From Panax quinquefolius (taxonomy: Eukaryota; Streptophyta; Magnoliopsida; Apiales; Araliaceae), in contig CM035166.1 in NCBI GenBank assembly GCA_020205615.1, positions 89,891,043 to 89,955,042 on the forward strand: a stretch of DNA of 64,000 bases. The letters run 5' to 3'. Position 1 is the first letter of the stretch; every line of letters begins with the position of its first letter. Of this stretch, positions 33,539-44,044 are shown piece by piece. The notes under the pieces are model-generated. The model was not told the DNA's origin. It saw only the letters and a program-made list of their open reading frames with translations, and did not search any database. Both the position numbers and the translations under genes were made by a program.

Positions 33539-36216
33539 TGTGACGCCCCCAAAATAGGTATACAACACCCATTTTGAGTCGTCAAAATAAATGGTACAGA
33601 AACAACTACAACTTTAGTAATATAACATAAAAACTATGAGTTTAAATACAAATATTGTCATCTAGACAATATCCACACTCAAATAAGTCCTCATTACAAT
33701 TATTAATACACTATTTTACAGAATAGTGAGGACTTCTAGAACCACTTCTAGAACCATCATTCCACACCCCGACTAGTACTCGCTACATTCTCGCCTACTG
33801 AGAAGAAAAATGGAACAACAAGGAAAAGGGTGAGCTCAACTAGCCTAGTAAAGAACATTATGACTAAGATAATATAAAACAAATTATCGTTAGTCCTCAA
33901 CAGGGAAAAATCAAATAGAATACAATAGACAACAAGTTTTAAATCAATATTCACAGCGGAAATAATAATTCATTAGAAGAGTTAAGTAGAGAATGAAATC
34001 TACTAACTTCTATATATGAATTTAAAAGTTCATCGTCTATCTTTTATCCCTGTAACATCAATCAATATATAACTGAAATCAAATATTCATCTTTGCACTA
34101 TAGGCCAAAGATATTCATCAGTTGGTTATGTTCATCTAAACACCTGTTCATCTTTGCACTACGGGCCAAAGATATTCATTAGAAAATCATTCATCTTTGC
34201 ACTACATGCCAAAGATATTCAGTAATATCTTCATTTAGGACTGAGGATGATGAAAAATATTTTAAAAAAAATGAATCTAGTGAAACAAAAGAATAAATAT
34301 TAAGGATTCGTACTTTAAACAATCCAAGTTCAAAAATACTTCATAAATAACCAGATTGGAGTAAAATTCAAGAATGAAGACCAAAACATAGATCCAATAA
34401 AAGATAGGAACTATAACAGACAATCTTGGATACAGAAAAAAAAATTTAATTTTTCTGTGAATAGTGTCGTATTCGTGAATAAATGAATAGTCGTGAATAT
34501 AACGTGAATAAAAGATAACTTCATGAATAAAGAATAGTACGTGAATAATAACTCATGAATAAGAACCCCGATATGAAAAGTTCCAAATTTGATAAAAAGT
34601 TCCCACCAATATTTCGGCATAATGATATTGAAGAAATAATATCATTTTGAATAAAATAACATCCCTTACCTCAAAAGGATAAGATTACATTTGGAATCTT
34701 CGGATATAGTCTTTGAAAGAACTTGCACCGTATAGCAATACTCAAAGTACTAAACTACTCACAAAAATACGCTCGATATTATAGAAAGAGAAAGAGAGAG
34801 AAAACTTCAGTTTCTTGAATGATTTTCAATTCTAACCTAAGCACCTATTTATAGGAAATTGCTTAAAACACCAAAGTAGAAAATTGAATATAATATTAAT
34901 ATATATATATATATATATATATAAATTTTCAAGCCCACCTTTGAAATCAGATCTTAGCATTTCCCACATGCCAATCTTCTAGAAAAAAGGTAAGAAAAAC
35001 GTTTTTCATAAATAAAATATTTAAAACTTCCAAAAATCAATTATTTTGGAACTACAGAACTTCAATAATTCATAATAAATAGCCCTTTTATCAAAAAAAT
35101 TCGAACCACATGTCTTTTTCATAGGAAATTTTATTCTCTACAACTTTGTAAGTTTAAGTTTTTTCAAATTCCAAACAGAAATTGACCGAAATCGATAAAC
35201 AGACGATTTTATAGGCTATAATCAAATTTCAGTCAAGAAATGGGGTCCACCGACACACAAAACATGTGTTAATATTTTAATGCAACAAAAATACTCTTTC
35301 TCCTCATATACTCATATATCCCACATTCATTGTAAAAATATCATCATTATTATATTATAATAATATAATAAAATATTATTTTATCAGAAAAGATAAAATA
35401 TCAATTTTTAACAATTGTCACTTTAAAAATTTTATCCATCTATATCCACATAAAATCAATATTTTCCTCATCATATAAATCAATAATTAATTATTCACAA
35501 ATAATATTACGTAATCACAAAGATCTTGGTAACCAGCCGTAGTTCGAGGAAAAGGGGGCTTTCCAATAAGGATTTTTCCTTACTGGCGCGCAATTAGGTG
35601 ACCAAACCTCTCCTTATACAAAACATTCTAGACATTGCCAATAATGTTTTCTAATAATATTATTCAGATAATATGAATTATTGCTTCGATAATAGAAAAT
35701 ACTGTGTAGTGACAATTATTGAAACAACAGTAATATAGAATATCAATGCAACAATTATTGAATCAATAAAATAAAATACTGAACAGCAATTACTGTAACA
35801 ATTATTGAGTAGTGCCTTCTTACGTAAGAATCAATAATTGGTGCAATACCGTGTGCTACTGTGCAACAACGCGTATTACTGTGTTTTAACCACCGGGTAT
35901 TCCAACAATATTAATGGTAACAACTACGCCGTTATTTATAAATAACTTATACTTGTCGTTTTCTTCATCCAATCGCTTTCCGTTATGGGGCCCACACAAG
36001 GCTGCGCCGTCGTACGAATATTCCCCGACAGCAAGAATATTCCACGACCAAACGAATATTCTCCGATAACAATGAGTATTTTATAACCACTTACTTATTT
36101 AAAATATTTGCGCATTTTACCCATAACTAACCACATTAATCAAATCAATCCTTACTATTTCAAAATGATAAATAGAGGAAATTAAATTTCATTTATTAAT
36201 AATTTGGGGTCTTACA
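33539..36216 (-). mobile_element. Array LTR L3 (family A), 2678 bp
   Basis: Starts TGTAAGACCCC at 36216 and ends GGCGTCACA at 33539, both on the minus strand. U3 box near 35590, TA microsatellite 34898-34924, TATA box in reverse 34846-34853, hairpins 34090-34220. The segment 34450-34570 has disordered GTGAATA units compared with L1 and L4. Confidence 0.9.
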
Positions 36217-36227
36217 ACCTCCCCTCC

Positions 36228-36718
36228 TTATGAAATTTCATCCTCGAAATTGACATACGTACCTGGTGTTTCGAAAAGATGAGGATACCTCGCTTTCATT
36301 TCTGTTTCCAACTCCCAGGTCATTTCCTCAATAGCATGGTGTCTCCACAAAACTTTAACTTGTGGTATGACCTTCGTGCGTAGGACATGCTCCTTCCTAT
36401 CCAAGATCTTGACAGGTACCTCTTCGTACGTTAAGTCTTCGGCTATCTCGTCCGGTTCTAACTCAATAACGTGGTTTGGGTCTTTCACATTTTACGTAGC
36501 ACAGATATATGAAAAACATTATGGACACGAGACATACTTGGAGGTAACGCGAGTCTATAGGCCACATTTTCTACTCGGTCAAGAATCTGAAATGGACCAA
36601 TAAATCGTGGATTGAGCTTTCCTCTCTTCCCAAATCTTGTAACTCCTTTCCATGGAGCCACACGCAATAATACATGATCCCAAATGTCAAATTTCACGTC
36701 CTTTCGATGAAGATCCAC
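36228..36718 (-). pseudogene. Array unit I3: integrase C-terminus and chromodomain-like tail
   Basis: Two overlapping frames: 36485-36718 ([20 protein letters not shown] to [14 protein letters not shown], the GPF-type module) and 36228-36488 ([14 protein letters not shown] to [20 protein letters not shown], then the end). A one-base shift near 36490 (CACATTTTACG instead of CACATATTTACG) separates them. The tail pattern V-K-V-L-W-R-x-H-x-x-x-E-x-T-W-E is chromodomain-like. Confidence 0.78.
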
Positions 36719-37854
36719 ATTACTCTTTTGTCGATCCTGTGTGCTTTGTATATCGTTATCGAATCGTTTGGATCTTCTCTCGTAGTCATTCGTACCAACT
36801 CGGGTCCCAACAATGTTGCTTCACCCACCTCATCCCAACATATTGGAGAGCGACACTTTCGTCCATATAATGCTTCAAATGGAGCCACACCTATACTTGC
36901 CTGATAACTGTTGTTATAAGAGAATTCCACCACTGGTAAATACTTATCCCAACTGCCTTTGAAATCTAGGACACAAAGTCTTAATAGATCTTCAAGAGTT
37001 TGAATAGTCCTCTCTGATTTCCCGTCCATTTGAGGATGGTATGCCGAATTGAACCGTAAATCCGTTCTCATAGCTTTTTGCAAGCTAACCCAAAATCTTG
37101 AAGTAAATCTTGGGTCACAATCCGAAACTATGGTTACTGGCATGCCATGCAACCTCACAATCTCATTCGCGTACAAACTGGTAAGACGTTCAAGGGAATA
37201 AGTCTCTCGTAGTGGTAAGAAATGGGTAGACTTGGTTAATATATCAACAATAACCCAAATCGCATTTATGCCTTGAGAAACCGTGGGAAGACCCGTAACG
37301 AAATCCATGGTAATGTGTTCCCACTTCCATTTCGGAATCTCAAGTGGTTGCAATGGTCCTTTTGGTACTTGATGCTCCGCCTTTACACGTTGACAAGTTA
37401 AACACCTTGAGATAAACTTTGCAATCTCTCTTTTCATATTGTTCCACCAAAATGTATGTCGAAGATCACGATACATTTTGGTACTTCCAGGATGGATTGC
37501 AAATGGTGTATTATGTGCCTCCATCATGATCTTGTACTTCAAATCGTAATCGTTAGAACACAAAGTGCAGAGGGACTCAAGTATTCCTTCTTCATCGATT
37601 CTTGCTTCTGGAATAGTACCTTCTTGTACTTTCTTCTTCATAGGCATCAGCTCCAGATCTGTGGCTTGAGCAACTTTAACTTTTTTGATTAAAGTCGGTT
37701 CTATGCGTATACTTGACATCATTGCATGGGTCCCCGGAGTCATGAATTCTATCTTCATCTTTTGTAAATCACACAAAATTGGCCTTTGTTTTAACAACAT
37801 CATACTCGTTCTCGTATATGATCTTCTATTAAATGCGTCAGCTACCACGTTCAC
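36694..37854 (-). CDS. INT: Array unit I3: RNase H tail plus integrase zinc and catalytic domains, 386-codon open frame
   Basis: The longest open frame in the window. It opens at NVVADAFNRRSYTRTS (end of RNase H) and includes the complete zinc domain ([20 protein letters not shown] to [12 protein letters not shown]) and a catalytic core with all three acidic residues ([36 protein letters not shown]). Then [20 protein letters not shown] and [15 protein letters not shown] follow. The frame leaves the true one near 36770, where a one-base insertion (CTCTCGTAGTC for CTCTGTAGTC) and others occur, so the last ~25 residues are spurious. The true start was upstream in a polyprotein; the ATG here is only the first in the open stretch. 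Catalytic residues look intact, but expression alone is unlikely. Confidence 0.75.
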   Translation of the reverse strand: MNVVADAFNRRSYTRTSMMLLKQRPILCDLQKMKIEFMTPGTHAMMSSIRIEPTLIKKVKVAQATDLELMPMKKKVQEGTIPEARIDEEGILESLCTLCSNDYDLKYKIMMEAHNTPFAIHPGSTKMYRDLRHTFWWNNMKREIAKFISRCLTCQRVKAEHQVPKGPLQPLEIPKWKWEHITMDFVTGLPTVSQGINAIWVIVDILTKSTHFLPLRETYSLERLTSLYANEIVRLHGMPVTIVSDCDPRFTSRFWVSLQKAMRTDLRFNSAYHPQMDGKSERTIQTLEDLLRLCVLDFKGSWDKYLPVVEFSYNNSYQASIGVAPFEALYGRKCRSPICWDEVGEATLLGPELVRMTTREDPNDSITIYKAHRIDKRVMWIFIERT

Positions 37855-38451
37855 TTTTCCAAGATGGTATGGTCAGAACATGTGCCGAAATGAGTCTCCT
37901 CTTGAGTTCTTCAAGCTCTTCCCACATTCCTTGCTCCATTCGAATTTTGTATCTCTACGAGTCAGCTGCGTTAATGGAATAGCGATTCGAGAATATCCTT
38001 CAACGAATCTCCGAAAATAACCAACTAAGCCTAGAAAGCTACATATTTCGATTACCGACTTAGGTTTCTCTCAACTGTGACTCAGATCCCAACCTTGGAT
38101 AGCACGTCACAATGACACCTATCAGATTACTATCACACGAATATGGCGTCCCCTACGGAGAGTCTAGCTTCGGTGCATTCCACAAAAGAAGTCACGAGAT
38201 AGAGGCTCGGTTATCAACTTCTATAGTTGGGTTTTTAACTCCTGAAGTTCAATAGGAGCCATTCGATATGAGATTTTAGAAATGGGTTTTGTACCTAGTT
38301 CAAAGTCGATACAAAATTCAATATCACGCTCTGGGATTAGGCCAGGAAATTTTTTAGGAAATACGTCAGGAAATTTACTAACAACAGAAATATCATTTAA
38401 ATCTGTCGTATTTTTGTTCAAGTCCATAACATGGCTAAGAAAGCTTGACAT
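37855..38451 (-). pseudogene. Array unit I3: RT remnants and non-pol segment
   Basis: The RT N-terminal piece (VVSKFPDVFPKKFPGLIPERD to [11 protein letters not shown], 38221-38451) is followed by the segment shared with B1 (about 38070-38190), then the RT connection (37900-38060), then the RNase H joint near 37860. Same deletions as in I1 and I2; no catalytic Asp pair. Confidence 0.72.
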
Positions 38452-38860
38452 CCGTTTTTCAATAAACGAATGACTTTACGGCTTGTTATGAAAGAGTTTG
38501 ACTTCAATGGTTTGGTTGCTTGAATTCGAATAACAGGTTGCTTAGGAATATGAAAACTAATAACCTTACAAAAGCAATCAATTTGGCATGATGAGTAGTT
38601 AACCAATCAATCCCTAAAATCACATCAAAAGCAAGTATCTTTAAAGAGATAAGGTCAACAGGTAAGGTGATGGTGCCAACTTGGATGAAACAAGATTTAT
38701 AAACAAAGGGATGTGATGAAAATTTCTCTAACTGAGTTTCCACAGATAGGTCAAAGTCTAATTTCTCCCGAGTCAAGTTTAAACGCGTTGAGCACAAGGG
38801 GATAAATAAATGAATGGGTAGCACCTAAGATCTAATAAGGTATAGACTTCAAGAAATTTA
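38452..38860 (-). pseudogene. pro: Array unit I3: protease, frameshifted
   Basis: LNLTREKLDFDLSVETQLE and [17 protein letters not shown] are readable (38504-38824). The active-site segment near 38815-38840 is damaged (CACCTAAGATCTAATAAGG on the plus strand replaces the clean GCACCGGTATC), so the D-T-G is lost here, unlike in I1 and I2. Confidence 0.7.
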
Positions 38861-39714
38861 TAATTAATAACCCGTGATACCTTCGCTCAAGTTCCTCGCG
38901 TTTTGGGCGATCCCACGACAAACGCTCTTCCGAGAACAGATTGACTTTGACTTGTTCAGATCCTACTCGTGCCACCGTCCCAACTGGACTTAACTTTGCT
39001 ATAGAGTACATTCCACCCATCATTGCTTCGTCGAATTCCTGATCCATGATTTCAATCATTACTCTCCGATCCATATCGAATTGGGGTTGACCGCTCTGCA
39101 TAGGGTAATTTCGAACTCGATGTTGGATTCTCCCAATTGTTGTCCAAAAAGCGAAATCCATTTCATCTATTTTGGCCTTATTGGATCGGACGTCTTTTTC
39201 TACAAATTCAACGTGTCGTGTAGCTTTTACCCATGCATCCTCCATTCTCATTCGTTTGGTTACTTCTTCTTTCATCAGAACTTTGATCATAGCATTCTCA
39301 TATTCCAGCTCTAATATCTTATACTCTGCCAAAGAGTGCTTCTGTTCAAGCATCGCACATCGAGTAACACAATTTAGAATTGTTGCATCTCTTTGCTCCA
39401 CGACCGCCTGCCATTCTTCAACCTGCTCTTCTAACTCGTGAATATGATTTTGTAATTCTAAATTTCGATCATAAAATTCTTCTAATAAATTCTCCTCAGG
39501 TTCTTCTTCTTCCTCTTCTTCCTTACTCTCAATTTGCTACCTCTCTGCTGACTATCTCTTGTGCAACTATTAATTCTTCACTCACCACATGGATATCTCT
39601 AATTCTTTCTTCGCCTGACATCACATTATCTTGGTTGGCAATTAGAGCTTTCTCCATGGTCTCATTCACTCCATTATTAATATTTTCAGCTGCCATTCTC
39701 AAATACTGCCTCAA
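38832..39714 (-). pseudogene. Array unit I3: gag-like coiled-coil protein, frameshifted
   Basis: The N-terminal part begins MAAENINNGVNETMEKAL at about 39696, and the frame breaks near 39540. The C-terminal 189-codon open stretch (38832-39401) runs from the coiled-coil-like region (LELEYENAMIKVLMKEEVTK) through RSNKAKIDEMDFAFWTTIGR and QSGQPQFDMDRRVMIEIMDQ. This copy shows that the two stops seen in I2 are Arg or other sense codons here. No zinc knuckle. Confidence 0.72.
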
Positions 39715-39870
39715 AACAAGGGTTAATTAAAGAAATTGACATGCAAAAGAATAACCCTATACTCTGACCAACCAACAAATAAGCTTAGGTAGGACACACT
39801 AGCGAAGAATTTACTCGTCTCTCCCCTCCTAGTTCTATTCCCCGATCTCCGCCAAAGATCATATCCCTAA

Positions 39871-39882
39871 GCTCTGATACCA
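39871..39882 (-). promoter_or_regulatory. Primer binding site of array unit I3
   Basis: TGGTATCAGAGC on the minus strand, a perfect match, two bases inside LTR L4. L4 is therefore the 5' LTR of I3. Confidence 0.85.
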
Positions 39883-39884
39883 AC

Positions 39885-41349
39885 TATGATGCCCCCAAAA
39901 TAGGTATACAACACCCATTTTGAGTCGTCAAAATACATGGTACAGAAACAACTACAACTTTAGTAATATAACATAAAAACTGTTAGTTTAAATACAAATA
40001 TTGTCATCTAGACAATATCCACACTCAAATAAGTCCTCATTACAATTATTAATACATTATTTTACAGAATAGTGAGGACTACTAGAACCACTTCTAAAAC
40101 CATCATTCCATACCCACTAGCTAAGCTTTCGCTACATTCTCGCCTCTTGAGAAGAAAAATGGAACAACAAGGAAAAGGGTGAGCTCAACTAGCCCAAAGA
40201 AGAATATTATGACTAAGATAATATAAAACAAATTATCGTTAGTCCTCAACAGGGAAAAATCTAATAGGATACAATAGACAACAAGTTTTAAATCAATATT
40301 CACAGCGGAAATAATAATTCATTAGAAGAGTTAAGTAGAGAATGAAATCTACTATCTTCTATATATGAATTTAAAAGTTCATCATCTATCTTTTATCCTC
40401 CGTAACATCAATCAATATATAATCGAAATCAAATATTCATCTTTTTTACTACAGCCAAAGATATTCATCGATTAATTAAATGTTCATCTAAACACTGCTC
40501 ATCTTTGCACTACGGGCCAAAGATATTCATTAGAAAATCATTCATCTTTGCACTACATGCCAAAGATATTCAGTAATATCATCATTTAGGACTGAGGATG
40601 ATGAAAAATATTTTAATGAAAATGAATCCAGTGAAACAAAAGAATAAATATTAAGGATTCGTACTTTAAACAATCCAAGTTCAAAAATACTTCATAAATA
40701 ACCAGATTGTAGTAAAATTAAAGAATGAAGACAAAAACATAGATCCAATCAAAGATAGGAACTATAACAGACAATCTTGGATACAGAAAAGAAAATTTAA
40801 TTTTTTTGTGAATAGTGTCGTATTCGTGAATAGTGTCGTGTACATGAATAGTAACTTCGACACCAAAAGATAAAAATTTCACAAAAAACATCATCATGCT
40901 TCGTGAATAGTACTCGTGAATATAAACTCATGAATAGTAACCCCGATATGAAAAGTTCTAAATTTGATAAAAAGTTCCCACCAATATTTTGGCATAATGA
41001 TATTGAAGAAATAATATCATTTTTGAATAAAATAACATCCCTTACCTCAAAAGGATAGTACTTCTAACTGGAATACTGGATATAGTGCTGAAAGAACTTG
41101 CACCGTATAGCAATACTCAAAGTACTAACCACATTAATCCCGTCGTACGAATATTTACCGACAGCAAGAATATTCAACGACCAAACGAATATTCTCCGAC
41201 AACAATGAGTATTTTATAACCACTTGCTTATTTGAAATATTTGCGCATTTTACCCATAACTAACCACATTTATCAAATCAACCCTTACTATTTCAAAATG
41301 ATAAATAGAGGAAATTAAATTTCATTTATTAATAATTTGGGGTCTTACA
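39885..41349 (-). mobile_element. Array LTR L4 (family A), internally deleted, 1465 bp
   Basis: Ends on the minus strand at 39885 with GGGGGCATCATA (normal GGCGTCACA) and starts TGTAAGACCCC at 41349. About 1.25 kb present in L3 (roughly 34757-36008) is missing at 41127, including the TATA box and U3 box, so this 5' LTR has no promoter. At the joint is a short inserted piece ACCACATTAATC, matching sequence found about 130 bp away in the LTR (near 41265). Confidence 0.88.
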
Positions 41350-42080
41350 ACCTCCCCTCATGAAATTTCATCCTCGAAATTGACGTACGTACCTGGTGTT
41401 TTGAAAAGATGAGGATACCTCGCTTTCATTTTTGTTTCCAACTCCCAGGTCATTTCCTCAATAGCATGGTGTCTCCACAAAACTTTAACTTGTGGTATGA
41501 CCTTCGTGCGTAGGACATGCTCCTTCCTATCCAAGATCTTGACAGGTACCTCTTTGTACGTTAAGTCTTCGGCTATCTCATCCGGTTCTAACTCAATAAC
41601 GTGGTTTGGGTCTTTCACATATTTACGTAGCACAGATATATGAAAAATATTATGAACACGAGACATACTTGGAGGTAACGCGAGTCTATTGGCCACATTT
41701 CCTACTCGGTCAAGAATCTGAAATGGACCAATAAATCATGGATTGAGCTTTCCTCTCTTCCCAAATCCTGTAACTCCTTTCCATGGAGCCACACGCAACA
41801 ATACATGATCCCCAATGTCAAATTCCACGTTCTTTCGATGAAGATCCGCATAACTCTTTTGTCGATCCTGTGCCGTTTGTATACGTTGTCGAATCATTTG
41901 GATCTTCTCTATAGTCATTCGTACCAACTCGGGTCCCAACAATGTTGCTTCACCCACCTCATCCCAACATATTGGAGAGCGATACTTTCGTCCATATAAT
42001 GCTTCAAATGGAGCCACACCTATACTTGCCTGATAACTGTTGTTGTAAGAGAATTCCACCAATGGAGCCACACCTATACA
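41350..42080 (-). pseudogene. Truncated fourth array unit I4: polypurine tract and integrase C-terminal half
   Basis: Minus strand: the integrase tail (41358-41696) and the end of the core with the GPF-type module (41736-42060, [14 protein letters not shown] to [13 protein letters not shown]). It stops at about 42060. The last 20 bases (42061-42080) repeat AATGGAGCCACACCTATAC from 42007-42025, then LTR B1 resumes at GGGAA. The rest of the unit and its outer LTR are missing. The polypurine tract (41350-41358) is shortened (CCTCCCCTCATG). Confidence 0.82.
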
Positions 42081-44044
42081 GGGAATATTCGTTTTAACAG
42101 GGAATATTGTACGACGGCACAATCATTGGTGGACCCCACAATGGAAGTATTGTCGTAGTTAGAAAATGACGAAATTATCTTTTTATAAAAATAACGGCGG
42201 AGTTGTTACCGTTAAAACTGTTGAACTACCCGGTAGTAAAAGTATAGTAATACGCGTGGTTGCATAGTAGCACACGGTATTGATTATTGATGCTTACGTG
42301 ATAAGTCACTTTATTTTACTCAATTATTGCTACAGTAATTATTGCATCATATCTCTCATATTAATTATTTAATTATTGTTACAGTATCATCTGCATAATA
42401 TGATATATTATTAAATCAATAATTGAGACGATAAAGTTATTCATATTATTATTTGCAATATTGACAAAGTCTAGAAGTTCTGTCAAGGAGAGGTTTGGTC
42501 ACCTAATTGCGCGCCAATAAGGAGAAATCCTTATCTAAAGCCCCTCTTTTCGTGGGAACGACACGGTTGTTAAATATTGTGAATTATAATATTAATGATG
42601 AATCAGTTCGTGTTGATTAAAGATGAAATTGATAGTTCCATTGTGTTGGGATTATTAGTGTTAGTGGAAATCGACATTTGTTTCGATAATAATTTATGTC
42701 TGCAGGTTATATTTTTTAATCGGGTATTCGGGGCACTTTTCGTGTCAGAGTACTATTCACGAGTTACTATTCACGAGTTACTATTTACTAGTTACTATTT
42801 ACGAGTTACTATTCATGAGTTACTATTCAGGAGTTATTATTCACGAGTTACTATTTATGAGTTACTATTCACGAGTTACTATTCATGGGGTACTATTCAC
42901 ACGTAAGATATATTTCTTTTTGGTCCAAATCATTTTTGGGTACAATATTATTCCATGAGGACATGTGCTAATTTTTCAAACCGTTGGTTGAAGATATAAT
43001 AGTAAATCAATATGGACCGCTGGTGAAAAGTTATAATAGTGAATCAATATGGATCGCTGGTTTAAAGTTTTAATAGTGAATCAGTATGGACCGTTGCTTT
43101 AAAGTTTTAATAGTGAATCAGTATGGACCGTTACTTTAAAGTTTTAATAGTGAATCAGTATGCACCATTACTTTAAGTTTTAATAGTAAATCAATATGGA
43201 CTATCCATTTAAAAGTAAATCAATCTGGACCGTTCATGAATTAGTTACTATTCAGTCCATTCTCCTATAAATAGAAGCTCATTCCTTCATTATTTCTTAC
43301 GAATTCACTGAAACTCTAGAGAGAGAAACTATAGAGAGAAAGAAGAAAAGTATTCTGCTACTTCACTACTTCAATATCCAATTTCTTCTAAGGTAGGAGA
43401 TATTATTTGTTATACTCGTAAGGGGTATTATTTCTTTCTTATTCATGAAGAGAACTTCTGTTATTCTATTCTTTATTATTCTATTGGAATAACCTGTATA
43501 CGCGGGCTACCCTATACTTGGTGAAATTCTTCAGTTATTCCATTCTTTATTATTATGTTGAATAACTTTATCTATGCAAAGTACTGCATACATGGTAAAA
43601 TTCTTCTAATATTCTGTTCTTTATTATTCTGTCGGAATATCCTGTCTGTGCATTTACGCCAGACCTGGTTCGATTATTTATTATTATGTCGGAATATCCT
43701 ATCTGTGCATTTACGCCGGACCTGGTTCCATTATTTATTATTCTGTCTGAAGATCCTGTCTGTGCGTTTACGCCGGACCTGGTTCCATTATTTATTATTC
43801 TGTTAGGAATAACTTGTCTGTGCAGTCTATCGCACGCATGGTGAACCCTTCTGTTATTCCATTATTTATTATTCTGTTGGAATAACCTATCTATGTGGAT
43901 TACCACATGCATGGTGAATGATTCTTCGTATTCATTCCTTATTAAATTATGGAAATGATCTGTCTACGTGGATTACCGCATGGCGGGCGAAAATCCATTT
44001 GCAGTTTCATATATTCTATTATACTCAATTGGTTAATGCTTTGG
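42081..44044 (+). mobile_element. B1 3' LTR, middle segment
   Basis: Resumes at GGGAATATTCGTTTTAACAG (target duplication GGGAA 42081-42085) and runs to TTTGG (44040-44044), where solo LTR B3 is inserted. Contains the U3 box (42490-42520), about eleven 14-bp repeats (42755-42905), 37-bp repeats (43000-43200), TATA box 43266-43273 and 57-bp repeats (43480-43880). Confidence 0.9.

Larger units (their letters stand above)
20832..42080 (-). mobile_element. Tandem array of non-autonomous family A elements (LTR-int x3.5, shared LTRs)
   Basis: On the minus strand the units are L4-I3-L3-I2-L2-I1-L1, plus a truncated internal piece I4 to the right of L4. LTRs: L1 20832-23534, L2 27183-29844, L3 33539-36216, L4 39885-41349. 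Internals: I1 23535-27182, I2 29845-33538, I3 36217-39884, I4 41350-42080. Neighbouring units share one LTR with no target duplication between them. GGGAA flanks the whole block (20827-20831 and 42081-42085). All three full internals have the same architecture: gag-like coiled coil, protease, RT fragment, integrase. Unequal recombination between LTRs or integration of a multimer would each explain it. Confidence 0.85.
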
